DNA of 64,000 bases, from assembly GCA_050950465.1 (NCBI GenBank), contig JBMNHQ010000002.1, positions 430,951 through 494,950 on the forward strand, in the 5' to 3' direction. This DNA is from CAZRIZ01 sp050950465. GTDB taxonomy: Bacteria; Patescibacteriota; Saccharimonadia; Saccharimonadales; Saccharimonadaceae. Position 1 is the stretch's first letter; every line of letters begins with the position of its first letter. Position numbers and translations under genes: made by a program. The notes under the pieces were generated by a model. That model searched no databases and was not told where the DNA came from. It saw nothing but the letters and a program-made list of their open reading frames with translations. This document shows, in pieces, positions 31,451 through 41,190 of the stretch.

Positions 31451-33049
31451 TTACTGCAAATCTATACTAACGTTTATACGGTCAGTATTATTTGGCACGC
31501 GACGTACCCACATTGGTCGGAAATCAACGCTAACAGTTTCAATCCCTTCGATTGTCTCGTAGCGACTCTGGATATCCCCGTAATTCTTACCTTTGGCAAA
31601 TTCTTTAACCTCATCGATACTGATACTTGGTCCAATCCGCACCTGAGTGATAATTTTTACTGACACGTTACCGTCTTTGGAAGTATAATCGTCAAACTGT
31701 AATTGATCATCGCCCGATTGGTAAACTTTTTGCTTAACTTTAGCACCCTCTTCTTGCTTCAAAACTAGCTGATCAATATATTCCACTAGACGACCTCGTA
31801 CGATTGCCGTCATTGAATATTTAACGGTCTGCTCTAATGTAGCTTTGTTCTCAGGCGCTTCTTTATCCACTTCAACTGAACTCTTAGCTTCGCCCGCTTC
31901 AATTTTGAGACTTTCATTAATAACCACTGCTGAAGCATCAAATTTATTCTTTAGTTCACTAATCGCCTCTTCTTTACCAAGCTCAGTGATTTTTTCTTTA
32001 GCGGCATTAATATCGTTTTCAGTAATAACCTTGACGACCTTATCGGTGCCACCAGCCATTTCTGACCCGAAACCTGTGACATAAGATATTGCTGACTTAT
32101 AATCACCTTCCTTTACATTACAAGCCTCACCTGGTGCTGTAGCTACAACCTTGACAGTTTTACGATCTGGCTTGGGATCAAAAATCGTACCACCTGGACG
32201 AGCCAACGAGACTGCTTCAGTAGTAACAAATGTACAACCATCTTTACTAAAGCTAGTTCCGGCCGGAATCGTCACCGCTACAAGCGCTGTATTAGTGATA
32301 GTCATATCACCTTGGGCTTTCTCACCCATATTCTTATCACCAGTCGCCGCAAACTCCAACTTGCGACTTTTTTCCAAAATCTGCGACTGGGCGTGAATAA
32401 TATTACTCTCGTGATTGACCTTGGAAGAATCCTCGGTTAGGTTGACCGTCTGATTAACATTAACTAATTTAGTCTTAGTCTTTAACACAATCGAAGCTTG
32501 AGGCGCAAAGACCAGAGCCCAGACTAAACCAGCAGCTAAAAACAGCAGGAAAACTATCGTTAAGATTATTTTTTTACGGCCTGCTTTTAGCTTGGCTAAA
32601 AAGCCTTGTTTAGCCGGTGGTGCTGGCTTTGGGGTTGGATCAGTTGGGTCGGCAATAATATCAGACGTAGATACTTTGGTGTCAGCTTTAAGAGATGAAC
32701 TAGCTGCCACCAACTCCCCAACTGGCATAGTTTCGCCGTCGATCAGGTCATCTTCTGGCTTCTCAATCGGCAGTTTAGCTAAAACTGGCTTAGATTGTAA
32801 GGTTTTCGCCACTGGTATCTTCGCCATAGCCGCCAATTTAGATAACGAATCTTTTGTTGTAATAATTACAATATATTTCTTAGCCTCTTTAGCAGCTCGA
32901 GCCAATAGCTGCAAATTAACTGCACTTTGCAATAAACCAATTTGCTTGGGTGGTACAAGAGCGACGATTCTTTCTTTGGAATTCTTAATCTTCCCAATCA
33001 CGCTGGTGATATCGTCATTTATATCAATATAGACAACCTCTTTACTCAT
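31451..33049 (-). CDS. Single-pass membrane protein with baseplate-J-like external region
   Basis: A 532-aa protein. Residues 1-80 look like a small alpha/beta domain (VVYIDINDDITSVIGKI). A Pro/Asp linker leads to one membrane helix (KIILTIVFLLFLAAGLVWALVFA, about 160-182). The outer part has a section of the type seen in baseplate J/gp47 proteins (VAVTIPAGTSFSKDGCTF). Proteins like this recur in Patescibacteria, but their role is unknown. Its neighbours (PilM/FtsA-like, RuvX, MltG) suggest an envelope or pilus role, which is inference. Start overlaps the upstream stop by one base. Confidence 0.7.
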   Translation of the reverse strand: MSKEVVYIDINDDITSVIGKIKNSKERIVALVPPKQIGLLQSAVNLQLLARAAKEAKKYIVIITTKDSLSKLAAMAKIPVAKTLQSKPVLAKLPIEKPEDDLIDGETMPVGELVAASSSLKADTKVSTSDIIADPTDPTPKPAPPAKQGFLAKLKAGRKKIILTIVFLLFLAAGLVWALVFAPQASIVLKTKTKLVNVNQTVNLTEDSSKVNHESNIIHAQSQILEKSRKLEFAATGDKNMGEKAQGDMTITNTALVAVTIPAGTSFSKDGCTFVTTEAVSLARPGGTIFDPKPDRKTVKVVATAPGEACNVKEGDYKSAISYVTGFGSEMAGGTDKVVKVITENDINAAKEKITELGKEEAISELKNKFDASAVVINESLKIEAGEAKSSVEVDKEAPENKATLEQTVKYSMTAIVRGRLVEYIDQLVLKQEEGAKVKQKVYQSGDDQLQFDDYTSKDGNVSVKIITQVRIGPSISIDEVKEFAKGKNYGDIQSRYETIEGIETVSVDFRPMWVRRVPNNTDRINVSIDLQ

Positions 33050-34317
33050 CAGATTCTCAATATTTTATTTAGTTTTTCCTTAAAATTCAAATCATCTGAA
33101 TCATCAACCTGCGTAGTGTCTTGCCCGACCCGCAACAAACCCATAGCAGTAATAAAAGTATGGTCATTAATTGTGTCAGTAGCATCTTTGATATCGATCA
33201 CATCACCTGGTAAAATTCGTTTTACCACTGGCCGCTTGCTGAAAGGAATACTTTCCGGCCAATCATGTTCAGCTAGAGCATCAACAAGCATTTCTAAGCT
33301 TGCACCACCACCGCAAAGCCAGATTTGATTAGGCATCTGATCAACATCAACAAATTCACCTAGAGCCAATTCGATACCAGCTAGCCAAACACTTAGTGTT
33401 TTGCGCAGTGCCGTCATAGCCTCTTGGCGAATTTCAGTATTTAATTTAGGATTGTCAATGATCAATTTGATACTTTCCGCCTCTTCTAACGAAACATTGA
33501 GTTCCTGAGAAATCGTTCGTGTAAAGCTACGCCCACCAATACTAAACATTTTAGTACCTTCAACACCACCGTCATTTACTACAGCCACATCAGTTGTACC
33601 ACCGCCGATGTCAGCTAAAATAGCCGTGAAACTACTGCTGGCGTCGGTGCCAATTACTGCTCGCGACACTGCAAATGGTTCGGCCGCGACGGCAATCAAC
33701 TCCAGAGCTAATTCATCGGAAACTCGCTCCAGAGCGCCAATATGCACCATCGGCGCAAAGGCAGTATAAATCTGTACTGCCACATCACGCCCTTGAAAAC
33801 CAATCGGATTAGAGACTTTGTAGCCATCGATGTGCAAAGAAACCAGAGCAGAATTCACTAATTTAACTTCCACATTTTCATTGCCAGTTTCTAAACCAAT
33901 CTGACGCTGAGCTTTTACGAGAGCTCTGTCTTGAACCTTATTAATAATATAGTTCATCTCATCTTCATCCAGCTCTTTATCAGGTTGTGGACGACGATAA
34001 CGAATTGTGTGTGTAACACCCTTAACTAGTTCACCAGAAATACCAATCACAACCTTCTTAGCTTGAAAGCCGGCCTGCTCTTCAGCTTGATGTAAGGCCT
34101 GTTCGCAATTCTGCACCACACCTGAAATATCGGCAATCGCACCAGCGTGCATATCGCTTTGTTTTTGCTTGGCACGACCGACACCAACGATTTTCAGATT
34201 ATCGCCATCAACTTGAGCAATCAAAGCTTTAATGTATTCGGTACCGATATCAAGACTGACAATGGCATTGTCAGCATCTTTGCTTTCCTTGCGTTTCGTG
34301 CGCAATTTATTAAACAT
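33049..34317 (-). CDS. FtsA/PilM-like actin-fold ATPase
   Basis: Cytoplasmic actin-like protein of the FtsA/PilM/SHS2 group. Phosphate 1 motif is IVSLDIGTEYIKALIA (about 19-34), phosphate 2 ILADIGGGTTDVAVV (about 233-247), and the adenosine region IWLCGGGASLEMLVDAL. An inserted SHS2-like segment (VVIGISGELVKG) lies at about 88-99. Such proteins link type IV pilus or division complexes to the membrane. No ftsZ or pil genes are next to it, so FtsA and PilM cannot be separated here. A TGG-TATAAT box ends 9 bases before the ATG, suggesting a near-leaderless mRNA. Confidence 0.85.
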   Translation of the reverse strand: MFNKLRTKRKESKDADNAIVSLDIGTEYIKALIAQVDGDNLKIVGVGRAKQKQSDMHAGAIADISGVVQNCEQALHQAEEQAGFQAKKVVIGISGELVKGVTHTIRYRRPQPDKELDEDEMNYIINKVQDRALVKAQRQIGLETGNENVEVKLVNSALVSLHIDGYKVSNPIGFQGRDVAVQIYTAFAPMVHIGALERVSDELALELIAVAAEPFAVSRAVIGTDASSSFTAILADIGGGTTDVAVVNDGGVEGTKMFSIGGRSFTRTISQELNVSLEEAESIKLIIDNPKLNTEIRQEAMTALRKTLSVWLAGIELALGEFVDVDQMPNQIWLCGGGASLEMLVDALAEHDWPESIPFSKRPVVKRILPGDVIDIKDATDTINDHTFITAMGLLRVGQDTTQVDDSDDLNFKEKLNKILRI

Positions 34318-34361
34318 ATATGCTACATTATACCACTACTTAAGCGGTTTAGAAACAGCCC

Positions 34362-34535
34362 CTACTGCGTCGTAGCTGTATAGGTAACAGTGCCAGTATA
34401 GGTACCAGAGGCTTGGGTGTGGCTAACCTTTAAGCCATAGTAGACTGGGAAGGTGTGATTGCCTGTGCCAGTGTAGATGAGGTCTGGTGTGGTGCTCTGT
34501 TGAACTTGAGCCCAAGTGTATTGGCTATGGACTTT
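34362..34535 (-). pseudogene. C-terminal remnant of a secreted beta-rich protein
   Basis: The minus strand reads VHSQYTWAQVQQSTTPDL, then IYTGTGNHTFPVYYGLKV and SGTYTGTVTYTATTQ to a TAG stop. The ...GTYTGTVTYTAT ending is like the last strand of surface or pilin-like repeat proteins. A TAA stop lies directly upstream in frame, and no start codon is available. It is therefore a decayed 3' fragment. Confidence 0.65.
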
Positions 34536-34570
34536 TTATAGTTCTTATGGTATAATGGGAAAATAGACTT

Positions 34571-34600
34571 AACTACTCTGTCCAAAGAGTATTTTTATTT
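34571..34600 (+). terminator. Hairpin with T tract between alaS and the pseudogene
   Basis: TACTCT and AGAGTA arms followed by TTTTTATTTATT on the plus strand. A TATAAT (34551-34556) lies just before it. There is no plus-strand gene here. It may also support the end of the alaS message on the minus strand, where the T run is poorer. Confidence 0.45.
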
Positions 34601-34601
34601 A

Positions 34602-36479
34602 TTATTGCAAAACTGCTTTAACGCGGCGGACACCAGCTGAAGACGATTCTTCTTTGGTGATCTTGAACTTTTCGCCATTTGGCGCGATGTCACCCGTGTT
34701 GGTGACGTGTGGACCACCACAGATTTCGTAACTAAAACGCTTATCGCCCTCGCCAACCGCATAAACTTTCACTTTGTCGCCATAGCGATCCATAAAATCA
34801 CCGTGCGCACCCTGTTTTTTAGCCTCGTCTAGAGACATTTCTTCAAAACTAACTGGTAATTTATCGACAATCGCCTGATTGACTAGTTTTTCGATTTCAT
34901 CTAGCTTGTCGCGGCTAACTTTTTCTGGGTAATTAAAATCAAACCTTAGTCGCTCGTCGTTAATATTTGAGCCTTTTTGACTAACATCTTCGCCTAAAAC
35001 CTGTTTCATCGCTGCTAACATGAGGTGCGCAGCTGTGTGTAGGCGCAATTGCTTATCGGTCTGCCCCTCTAGACCACCCTTGAACATACCCTTTGAGGCG
35101 GTTTGGCTACGCTCACGCTGCTCCTGCAGGGCCTTGTCGTAATCAGTCTGCCAATCACCCACTAGTTTAATCTGCTGGCGCCTAGCCTCCTCTAGAGATA
35201 ATTCGAGTGGAAAACCGTAGGTGTCATAAAGTTTAAATAGCTCTGCACCAGTTAGCCCCGATGCTTTTAGGCGATCGAGTTGACGCAAGCCATTGCGCAG
35301 GGTGCGACGAAAAGTCACTTCTTCATTAACTAAAATCTGCAGAACTTCAGCTTTTTTGGCGGCAAATTCGGGATAATCGGCCTCGTAAGTTTCGATAATA
35401 ACTGGTACTACCTGTTCAAAGAAGCTATTTTCGATACCAAGCGCAAACGATTTAACCATAGCGCGACGAACAAAACGACGCATCACATAACCGTGCTCTT
35501 TGTTGCTCGGTACGCAACCATCAACCGCTAGCCAAACTGCACTACGCAGATGGTCGGTAATAATTCGCATCGCTTGAGTATTGTCGGCATAGCTTTGGCC
35601 ACTAATTTCTTCTAATTTTTTAATTATCGGCTGAAATAGACTTCCTTGAAAAACATCTGGCGCGTCCAGCCTAGCCGCCGCTATCCGCTCCAGCCCAGCC
35701 CCAAAGTCGATATTCTTTTGCTTTAATGGCTCGAAGCTACCATCTTCCAATCGGCGATACTCCATAAAGACTTGGTTGCCGATTTCCATAAATCGGCCGC
35801 CATCGCTAGCTGGATGTGATTTGCCAAAGCTCGGATCTTGATTTTCCTCACCAAAATCATAAAAGACTTCGCTATCTGGGCCACAAGGGTCGCCAATCGG
35901 CGTCTTCTCGATACCGCCGCCACGACTCCACCAGTTCTCTTTGTCATCATAAAGAAAGATTCGACCGCCCTGCAAACCAAGATTGTCGCCATTTTCAGCA
36001 CTACCAAGTTCAACCACTTTAGCGTCAATACCAACTTCAGCGAAAAGCTCTTGCCAGATTTCAACTGATTCGGTGTCAGCTGGGATACCATGCTTTTCGT
36101 CCCCAATAAAACAGGTGGCGTAGATTTTATCTGGTTCTAAACCCACAACTTGGGTTAAAAATTCAAAAAACCATCTGATTTGTTCCTTTTTACCATAATC
36201 ACCTAAGCTCCAGTTTCCAAGCATCTCAAAGACTGTAGTGTGACGGTTGTCGCCAACATCATCGATGTCCTGAGAGCGCAAAGAGGGTTGACTGTCAGTC
36301 AAGCGCTGGCCTTGGGGGTGTTTTTTGCCCAGTAAATATGGCATCAAGGGCTGCATACCAGAACCAGTGAACAGCGTAGTCGGGTCGTCTTTTAGGACTA
36401 ACGGTGCCCGCGCAATCAATTCATGCTGACGTTTGATAAAAAAATCTAAATAAGCTTGTCGAATTTCATTTGTTGTCAT
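34602..36479 (-). CDS. alaS: Alanyl-tRNA synthetase, short form without C-Ala domain
   Basis: Charges tRNA-Ala. The class II catalytic core begins at TTNEIRQAYLDFFIKRQHE and includes FTGSGMQPLMPYLLG and the RHTTVFEMLGNWS region. The editing domain is present, with HTAAHLMLAAM (HxxxH zinc ligands) and the CGGPHVTNTGD segment giving the remaining Cys and His. The protein ends shortly afterwards at 625 aa, while typical bacterial AlaRS has about 870. The DHHA1/C-Ala domain is therefore missing. ATG 36479 is preferred to the in-frame TTG two codons upstream. No ribosome site is seen. Confidence 0.96.
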   Translation of the reverse strand: MTTNEIRQAYLDFFIKRQHELIARAPLVLKDDPTTLFTGSGMQPLMPYLLGKKHPQGQRLTDSQPSLRSQDIDDVGDNRHTTVFEMLGNWSLGDYGKKEQIRWFFEFLTQVVGLEPDKIYATCFIGDEKHGIPADTESVEIWQELFAEVGIDAKVVELGSAENGDNLGLQGGRIFLYDDKENWWSRGGGIEKTPIGDPCGPDSEVFYDFGEENQDPSFGKSHPASDGGRFMEIGNQVFMEYRRLEDGSFEPLKQKNIDFGAGLERIAAARLDAPDVFQGSLFQPIIKKLEEISGQSYADNTQAMRIITDHLRSAVWLAVDGCVPSNKEHGYVMRRFVRRAMVKSFALGIENSFFEQVVPVIIETYEADYPEFAAKKAEVLQILVNEEVTFRRTLRNGLRQLDRLKASGLTGAELFKLYDTYGFPLELSLEEARRQQIKLVGDWQTDYDKALQEQRERSQTASKGMFKGGLEGQTDKQLRLHTAAHLMLAAMKQVLGEDVSQKGSNINDERLRFDFNYPEKVSRDKLDEIEKLVNQAIVDKLPVSFEEMSLDEAKKQGAHGDFMDRYGDKVKVYAVGEGDKRFSYEICGGPHVTNTGDIAPNGEKFKITKEESSSAGVRRVKAVLQ

Positions 36480-36531
36480 AATCAAACATATTCTAACATA
36501 TCAGAGGTAGACGGACAAATTAATTGCAGCT

Positions 36532-38307
36532 TTATTCGAGTTTCTGACTGGTCAGACCACCCCATTCCACAACCGTGAAACCACGACGTGGCGAGCTAGT
36601 GAGTTTTTGTGCTGGAATCGAAATTGGCCGCTCTAGACCTGACATATCAAGAAAGACCCGAATCAATGTGTCGGGTTTTGGTGTGATCCTCAAAGGCGCT
36701 AAACGATTAAGTTCTTCGGTGCCGAACCATGTCAGCCTGACATACGGCGCATCGGGTATTTTGTTGCCCCAAAATTCCATGAAATCATTTGATTCTTTAG
36801 TGTTTAGACCCAGCTCAGTTAATTGACGCCGTATAACAGTAGGTGCTTCAGCTCGAGCCACTACCACGCCAGATGTGATTGACGGATAGCGTCCGTGGCC
36901 ATTACCCTCCCAGAATAGTGAATCGTATATTTTGCTTTGGTAGACCAAACTGCCGTCTGGATGTGCTAAAACATCACGCCAGCCACTAGCTGGATAAAGC
37001 GGATCAGAAATTGTCACATCAGCACCAACCACCACACTTACCTTAGTAGTAGTCTCTGGGTATAGATAAATGACTGGCTTGGCACACCCATAAATCGGGG
37101 CGTATTTCTCTCGAACATACACCAAAAGCTCGTTTTGAGGATTTTTGATCAGAACCAAGCCGTGATTATCGAGATAATTCTCCATAGAAATAGCCTCACT
37201 ACCATAACTGTCCTGATACTCCTCATAAGCTTTTTGATACAAAATATGATTTTCGTCAGCTAATCTATAAACAGACTGACCAGAGTTAGTTTTGCCAATA
37301 ACCTTAAGTTCAGAATCCTTTATGACCTCACTACGAGTCACTGAGCCATCTAAGATGCCGCAACCTTGAGCAATCGGAACCAACGAATCAAACTCTTCGT
37401 CTTTTTTAAGTGACACGCTGTTATCAAAAACATATCCTTCTAAAGATAGTTGATTCGGCTCATAGTCAAGACCAATGAAGGTGTGAAGTGGAGTCTCCAT
37501 ATAATAGGCGATATTGGTTAAGTCGGTTTCTACATTAGTTAGTTCTACTTTATATATCTTACTCTGACCTAATTCAGTAACTAAAACTTTCTCGATTCCC
37601 GCCCCCAAGACACTGCTCTCTGACGAGCCGATGTCAAAATATTTAGGACGCACCACGTGGTCATTGTTATGGATAGCAATTTTCACTGGAACATCCAACG
37701 AATCATAATGTGTTTCTTCATCAATCCTAGACACCTTAGCAGAAACCAGATCCTTAACAGTATTTACCCATTTATCCTTGTTCGGGGCTGAAGCTTGCGG
37801 ACGAGCAATCGCAATAGCCTCACCATTAGGCTGACGTTCAAACAAGAAGAAATACCCTTCTGAATCCTCACTAGGGGCACTAACTAATATGATTGAGTTG
37901 TCACCACGCTTGCCAACCTCAAGATAAGTCGGTAAATTGTTTTTCAATAATTGACTAACTGACGTTGTCCCATAAAGACTTTGCATATAAGTCACATCTT
38001 CTAACTTTAACCAACCCTGTGCTGTGATGGCTTTTGGCTCTAGCAACCAAGTCTCACCCGTGGTAGGATTAATTAACTTAGCTATAGACGGATCCTGTGG
38101 CTGCGCAATACTGGGTTGCTTGATTTCAGTCGGAAAGAACCTGTCTTTTAAAGCCAACAGTACTACGACCCCGCTCAAAATGATTAGAAAAATAACAATT
38201 AGTAAAATTGTTTTTGAGTTTTTTGGCTTTTTTACAGCTCGTACTGGCATCACCCCAAGCTCACCATCGGATCCGATATTGCCTTGTTGATTCAGGTCTG
38301 AATTCAT
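36532..38307 (-). CDS. Membrane-anchored protein with 'KPVIYLYP' domain
   Basis: A 591-aa protein of unknown function. A short polar N terminus precedes one membrane helix (TILLIVIFLIILSGVVVLLAL, about 33-53). The large external part ends in a domain starting CAKPVIYLYPETTTKVSV and continuing GWRDVLAHPDGSL, YDSLFWEG and FMEFWGNKIPDAPYVRLTWFG. That domain occurs in many uncharacterised bacterial and patescibacterial proteins. It could process or bind wall material, but no catalytic motif can be pointed to. It is a single-gene unit after mnmA in map order. Confidence 0.75.
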   Translation of the reverse strand: MNSDLNQQGNIGSDGELGVMPVRAVKKPKNSKTILLIVIFLIILSGVVVLLALKDRFFPTEIKQPSIAQPQDPSIAKLINPTTGETWLLEPKAITAQGWLKLEDVTYMQSLYGTTSVSQLLKNNLPTYLEVGKRGDNSIILVSAPSEDSEGYFFLFERQPNGEAIAIARPQASAPNKDKWVNTVKDLVSAKVSRIDEETHYDSLDVPVKIAIHNNDHVVRPKYFDIGSSESSVLGAGIEKVLVTELGQSKIYKVELTNVETDLTNIAYYMETPLHTFIGLDYEPNQLSLEGYVFDNSVSLKKDEEFDSLVPIAQGCGILDGSVTRSEVIKDSELKVIGKTNSGQSVYRLADENHILYQKAYEEYQDSYGSEAISMENYLDNHGLVLIKNPQNELLVYVREKYAPIYGCAKPVIYLYPETTTKVSVVVGADVTISDPLYPASGWRDVLAHPDGSLVYQSKIYDSLFWEGNGHGRYPSITSGVVVARAEAPTVIRRQLTELGLNTKESNDFMEFWGNKIPDAPYVRLTWFGTEELNRLAPLRITPKPDTLIRVFLDMSGLERPISIPAQKLTSSPRRGFTVVEWGGLTSQKLE

Positions 38308-38363
38308 AGAGCTCCCCTTTTTATTTACTTATAAGTATAAGCTTTTCTTGGTCATAAACCAAG

Positions 38364-39410
38364 CTAATCAGCCACTATACCACCGCCCAAACAAACACTG
38401 CCATCGTAAAATACAACTGACTGGCCACTGGTAATCGCTCGCTGAGGCGAATCTAAATTTAACACTAGTCGTTGGGTGTTGTAATCTTTGATTTGTGCCT
38501 CTACTAGTGGAGCCTGATGACGAGTACGGATCTGATAAACTTTATTTATATCTGGCGCCTGATTAATCCAATGCAAATCTTTGAGTATAATTTTCTCTAT
38601 CCATAAATCCAACTGGTTCAGATCACGCGACACATAAACTTCGTTTTTATCAATATTTTTACCGACCACATAATAAGGCAATCCGCCACCTAGATTTAAA
38701 CCATGACGCTGACCAATAGTATAAAAAATTGCGCCATTGTGCCAACCCAACTCCTTGCTTGACTCTCTTTCGATAATTCTTCCTGGCTTGATATCAATAT
38801 ACTGGCTTAGAAATTCTTCAATTCCTACTTGACCAACAAAACAAATCCCAACCGAATCTTTTTTATTAGCTGTTGCCAAACCACGCTCATGCGCCAATTT
38901 CCGCACTTGACTCTTTAATAATTCCCCCAGAGGAAAAAGTGTTTTCTCAAGTGCTTCTTTAGTAACACGATAAAGAAAATAAGTTTGATCTTTCTTGTCA
39001 TCCTTGGCGCGTAGCAACTGAGTCTTGTTCGTTCGAGCATAGTGTCCAGTAGCAATCATATCTGCTCCATCGCCCATTGCTGTCTCTAAGAATAATTTAA
39101 ATTTAATTTCTTGATTACACATAATATCTGGGTTGGGTGTTCGGCCAGCCTGATATTCTGCCAACATATAATCCACAACTTTTTGTTTATACTCAGCTTC
39201 AAAATCATAAATCTTTAGATCTATTCCTAGGCCGACTGCTACCCGTCTTGCATCGGCTAAATCTTCCGCCCATGGACAGCGCGCCCCAGGAAGATCGCGA
39301 GACCAATTCTTCATATAAACTCCAGTTACATCGTAGCCCGCTTCCACTAAAAGCGCTGCGGTGACGCTACTATCAACCCCACCACTCATACCAACGTAGA
39401 CCTTAGTCAT
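38364..39410 (-). CDS. mnmA: tRNA-specific 2-thiouridylase MnmA
   Basis: Adds sulfur to U34 of tRNA Lys/Glu/Gln. The PP-loop ATP site VYVGMSGGVDSSVTAALL is at 4-21. The first catalytic Cys lies in NPDIMCNQEIKF (about 98-109), the second in SVGICFVGQ. The C-terminal barrel has PQRAITSGQSVVFYDG. Length 348 aa is normal from ATG 39410. The sulfur donor gene (cysteine desulfurase) is two genes upstream in the same operon, which fits sulfur relay. Confidence 0.96.
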   Translation of the reverse strand: MTKVYVGMSGGVDSSVTAALLVEAGYDVTGVYMKNWSRDLPGARCPWAEDLADARRVAVGLGIDLKIYDFEAEYKQKVVDYMLAEYQAGRTPNPDIMCNQEIKFKLFLETAMGDGADMIATGHYARTNKTQLLRAKDDKKDQTYFLYRVTKEALEKTLFPLGELLKSQVRKLAHERGLATANKKDSVGICFVGQVGIEEFLSQYIDIKPGRIIERESSKELGWHNGAIFYTIGQRHGLNLGGGLPYYVVGKNIDKNEVYVSRDLNQLDLWIEKIILKDLHWINQAPDINKVYQIRTRHQAPLVEAQIKDYNTQRLVLNLDSPQRAITSGQSVVFYDGSVCLGGGIVAD

Positions 39411-39417
39411 CGAAAGA

Positions 39418-40056
39418 TTAGCAATCCCAACCAGATAACTGGCGCAACCAACCAAAAAACTCTTTTGAGGCCAATATCCAGCTGTTTGGACTAGCATACC
39501 AAGCGGCGGGCCAATCCTTGTCCTGTGTTAATGGCGCGTTAAAAATATCATATTTGTGATCAAAATTCTTCTTGAATTCGGCCAAAGCTCGGCGTTGATG
39601 ATAGGCTGAGGTTACCAACGTGATTCTAGTAAGATTACTCTGCCCTATAACAGACTTAACTTTTTTAGCATTCTCACAGGTATTACGAGAACTCTCTTCT
39701 ACTAAAACGGCCTCAACTGGTACGCCTGATTTATAGGCCAAGGCCGCCATTACTGAAGCATTACTGGGCGAACCATCTTCAGCCGCCGCCCCAACAAATA
39801 AAATTTTATCGGCGATACCGACTCGGTACAGACTAATACCATATTCCGCTCGCGCCTGAGTATCACCACCTGATAAAACGACAATTACGTCACTTTTTTG
39901 ACAACCAATATTCCTACCTTGACACTCCACTGTCGGCTGCAAACACTCTAATGTACAGTTGCGATAATCATTTGGTACCAAAACTGTATTAAATAGCACA
40001 ATAACAATGGCATATAGCACTGCCAAAGAAATTAATCCACGAATAAGTTTAATCAT
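39418..40056 (-). CDS. DUF218 / YdcF-ElyC family membrane protein
   Basis: A 212-aa protein with an N-terminal membrane helix (LISLAVLYAIVIVLFNTVLV) and a DUF218 domain. The domain starts VIVVLSGGDTQARAEYGISLY and continues VLVEESSRNTCENA and ITLVTSAYHQRRAL. DUF218 proteins include ElyC, involved in cell-envelope (polyprenyl-linked) metabolism, and SanA. Four Cys just after the anchor (CTLECLQPTVECQGRNIGC) are unusual and could form disulfides outside. ATGA overlap with the upstream cysteine desulfurase shows coupling. Function not proven. Confidence 0.85.
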   Translation of the reverse strand: MIKLIRGLISLAVLYAIVIVLFNTVLVPNDYRNCTLECLQPTVECQGRNIGCQKSDVIVVLSGGDTQARAEYGISLYRVGIADKILFVGAAAEDGSPSNASVMAALAYKSGVPVEAVLVEESSRNTCENAKKVKSVIGQSNLTRITLVTSAYHQRRALAEFKKNFDHKYDIFNAPLTQDKDWPAAWYASPNSWILASKEFFGWLRQLSGWDC

Positions 40057-41186
40057 AATTTCACCCTTTCTTGTTCTAATTTTACCTCATCAACGATAAT
40101 TTGTCCTGCATATTCAACATCTTTTATTGTTACATCGGGGCTAATTGTTAAACGCAGACTACCTAGCTGCTCCGATTCGCTCAAACCAATTGATGCCAAG
40201 GTTAATGAACCAGACCCGCGATTAGCTGAACAAGCCGCACCAGTTGAGACATAAATTCCACGTGTCTCTAATCGATAAATTAATCGTTCAGCTTCTAATC
40301 CAGCAAGACTTACTACGCAATAATTAGGCAACCTCTTCTTGGGATGACCAAGTAATTTTACGCCAGGAATTGTTGATAGAATCTGCTCCAATCGGTCACG
40401 CACTTTTGCTACATCACGGTAATTGCCACGTGGCAATTGTTTAATTGCTGCCGCAAAACCAATTACGCCAGCTACATTTTCAGTTCCGCTTCTAAGGCCC
40501 ATTTCTTGACCACCACCCCTCAGTAAAGGTTTTAATTTAACACCGGGACGCACCCAAATAGCACCAACTTGCTTTGGTCCACCAATCTTAGCTGCACTGA
40601 TTGTTAATAAATCTACCCCCAATCGCGACGGATTAACTTCTAGATAACCCAGTGCCTGCGATGCGTCACAATGAAATAAAATCGGTTTTTTGCCAGCCAA
40701 ACTTCTCTTTAAGTTAATTTTAATTAATCGCTGACCAATTTCCGCAATTGGCTGAATTGTGCCCAAGTCACTACTTACCAGGCTGATACTAACAAAATCG
40801 GTTTGATCATTCACCAGCTCGTCAAATTTAGTTAAATCAAGAAGTCCTTTTGAATTAACTGGGATAATTTGGCAACTAGCTTGCGCCAACGCCACCTGAT
40901 GTACCGCCGGATGCTCCACTCCTGATATTAAGACATGACTTGCTACGCCAAAAGCTAAATTAATCGATTCGGTTGCGCCAGCCGTGATAATTAGCTGATC
41001 AGTCTTAGCGCCAAGTGCTTGAGCAACTTCACTCTTGGCCTGATTGTAATCGCGTCTCACTTCAACTGCTGGTAGATAAGGTGCTGATGGGTTATAAAAT
41101 AATTCCGTAAAATATGGCATCATCGCCGCCAGTACCTTCGATTTAATCGGTGTTGCTGCCGCGTAATCTAGATAAACTGTTCGCAT
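40053..41186 (-). CDS. Cysteine desulfurase (NifS/IscS family)
   Basis: PLP enzyme giving sulfur from cysteine for tRNA thiolation and Fe-S centres. TVYLDYAAATPI is the N-terminal signature. The PLP Lys is in ISAAKIGGPKQVGAIW (about 199-214), preceded by HCDASQALG. The active-site Cys lies in STGAACSANRGSGS, and the short loop is of the IscS type with some difference from SufS. Length 377 aa. It overlaps the DUF218 gene by ATGA and precedes mnmA in the operon. No iscU is visible, so tRNA sulfuration is its probable main job. Confidence 0.93.
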   Translation of the reverse strand: MRTVYLDYAAATPIKSKVLAAMMPYFTELFYNPSAPYLPAVEVRRDYNQAKSEVAQALGAKTDQLIITAGATESINLAFGVASHVLISGVEHPAVHQVALAQASCQIIPVNSKGLLDLTKFDELVNDQTDFVSISLVSSDLGTIQPIAEIGQRLIKINLKRSLAGKKPILFHCDASQALGYLEVNPSRLGVDLLTISAAKIGGPKQVGAIWVRPGVKLKPLLRGGGQEMGLRSGTENVAGVIGFAAAIKQLPRGNYRDVAKVRDRLEQILSTIPGVKLLGHPKKRLPNYCVVSLAGLEAERLIYRLETRGIYVSTGAACSANRGSGSLTLASIGLSESEQLGSLRLTISPDVTIKDVEYAGQIIVDEVKLEQERVKL

Positions 41187-41190
41187 AGAT

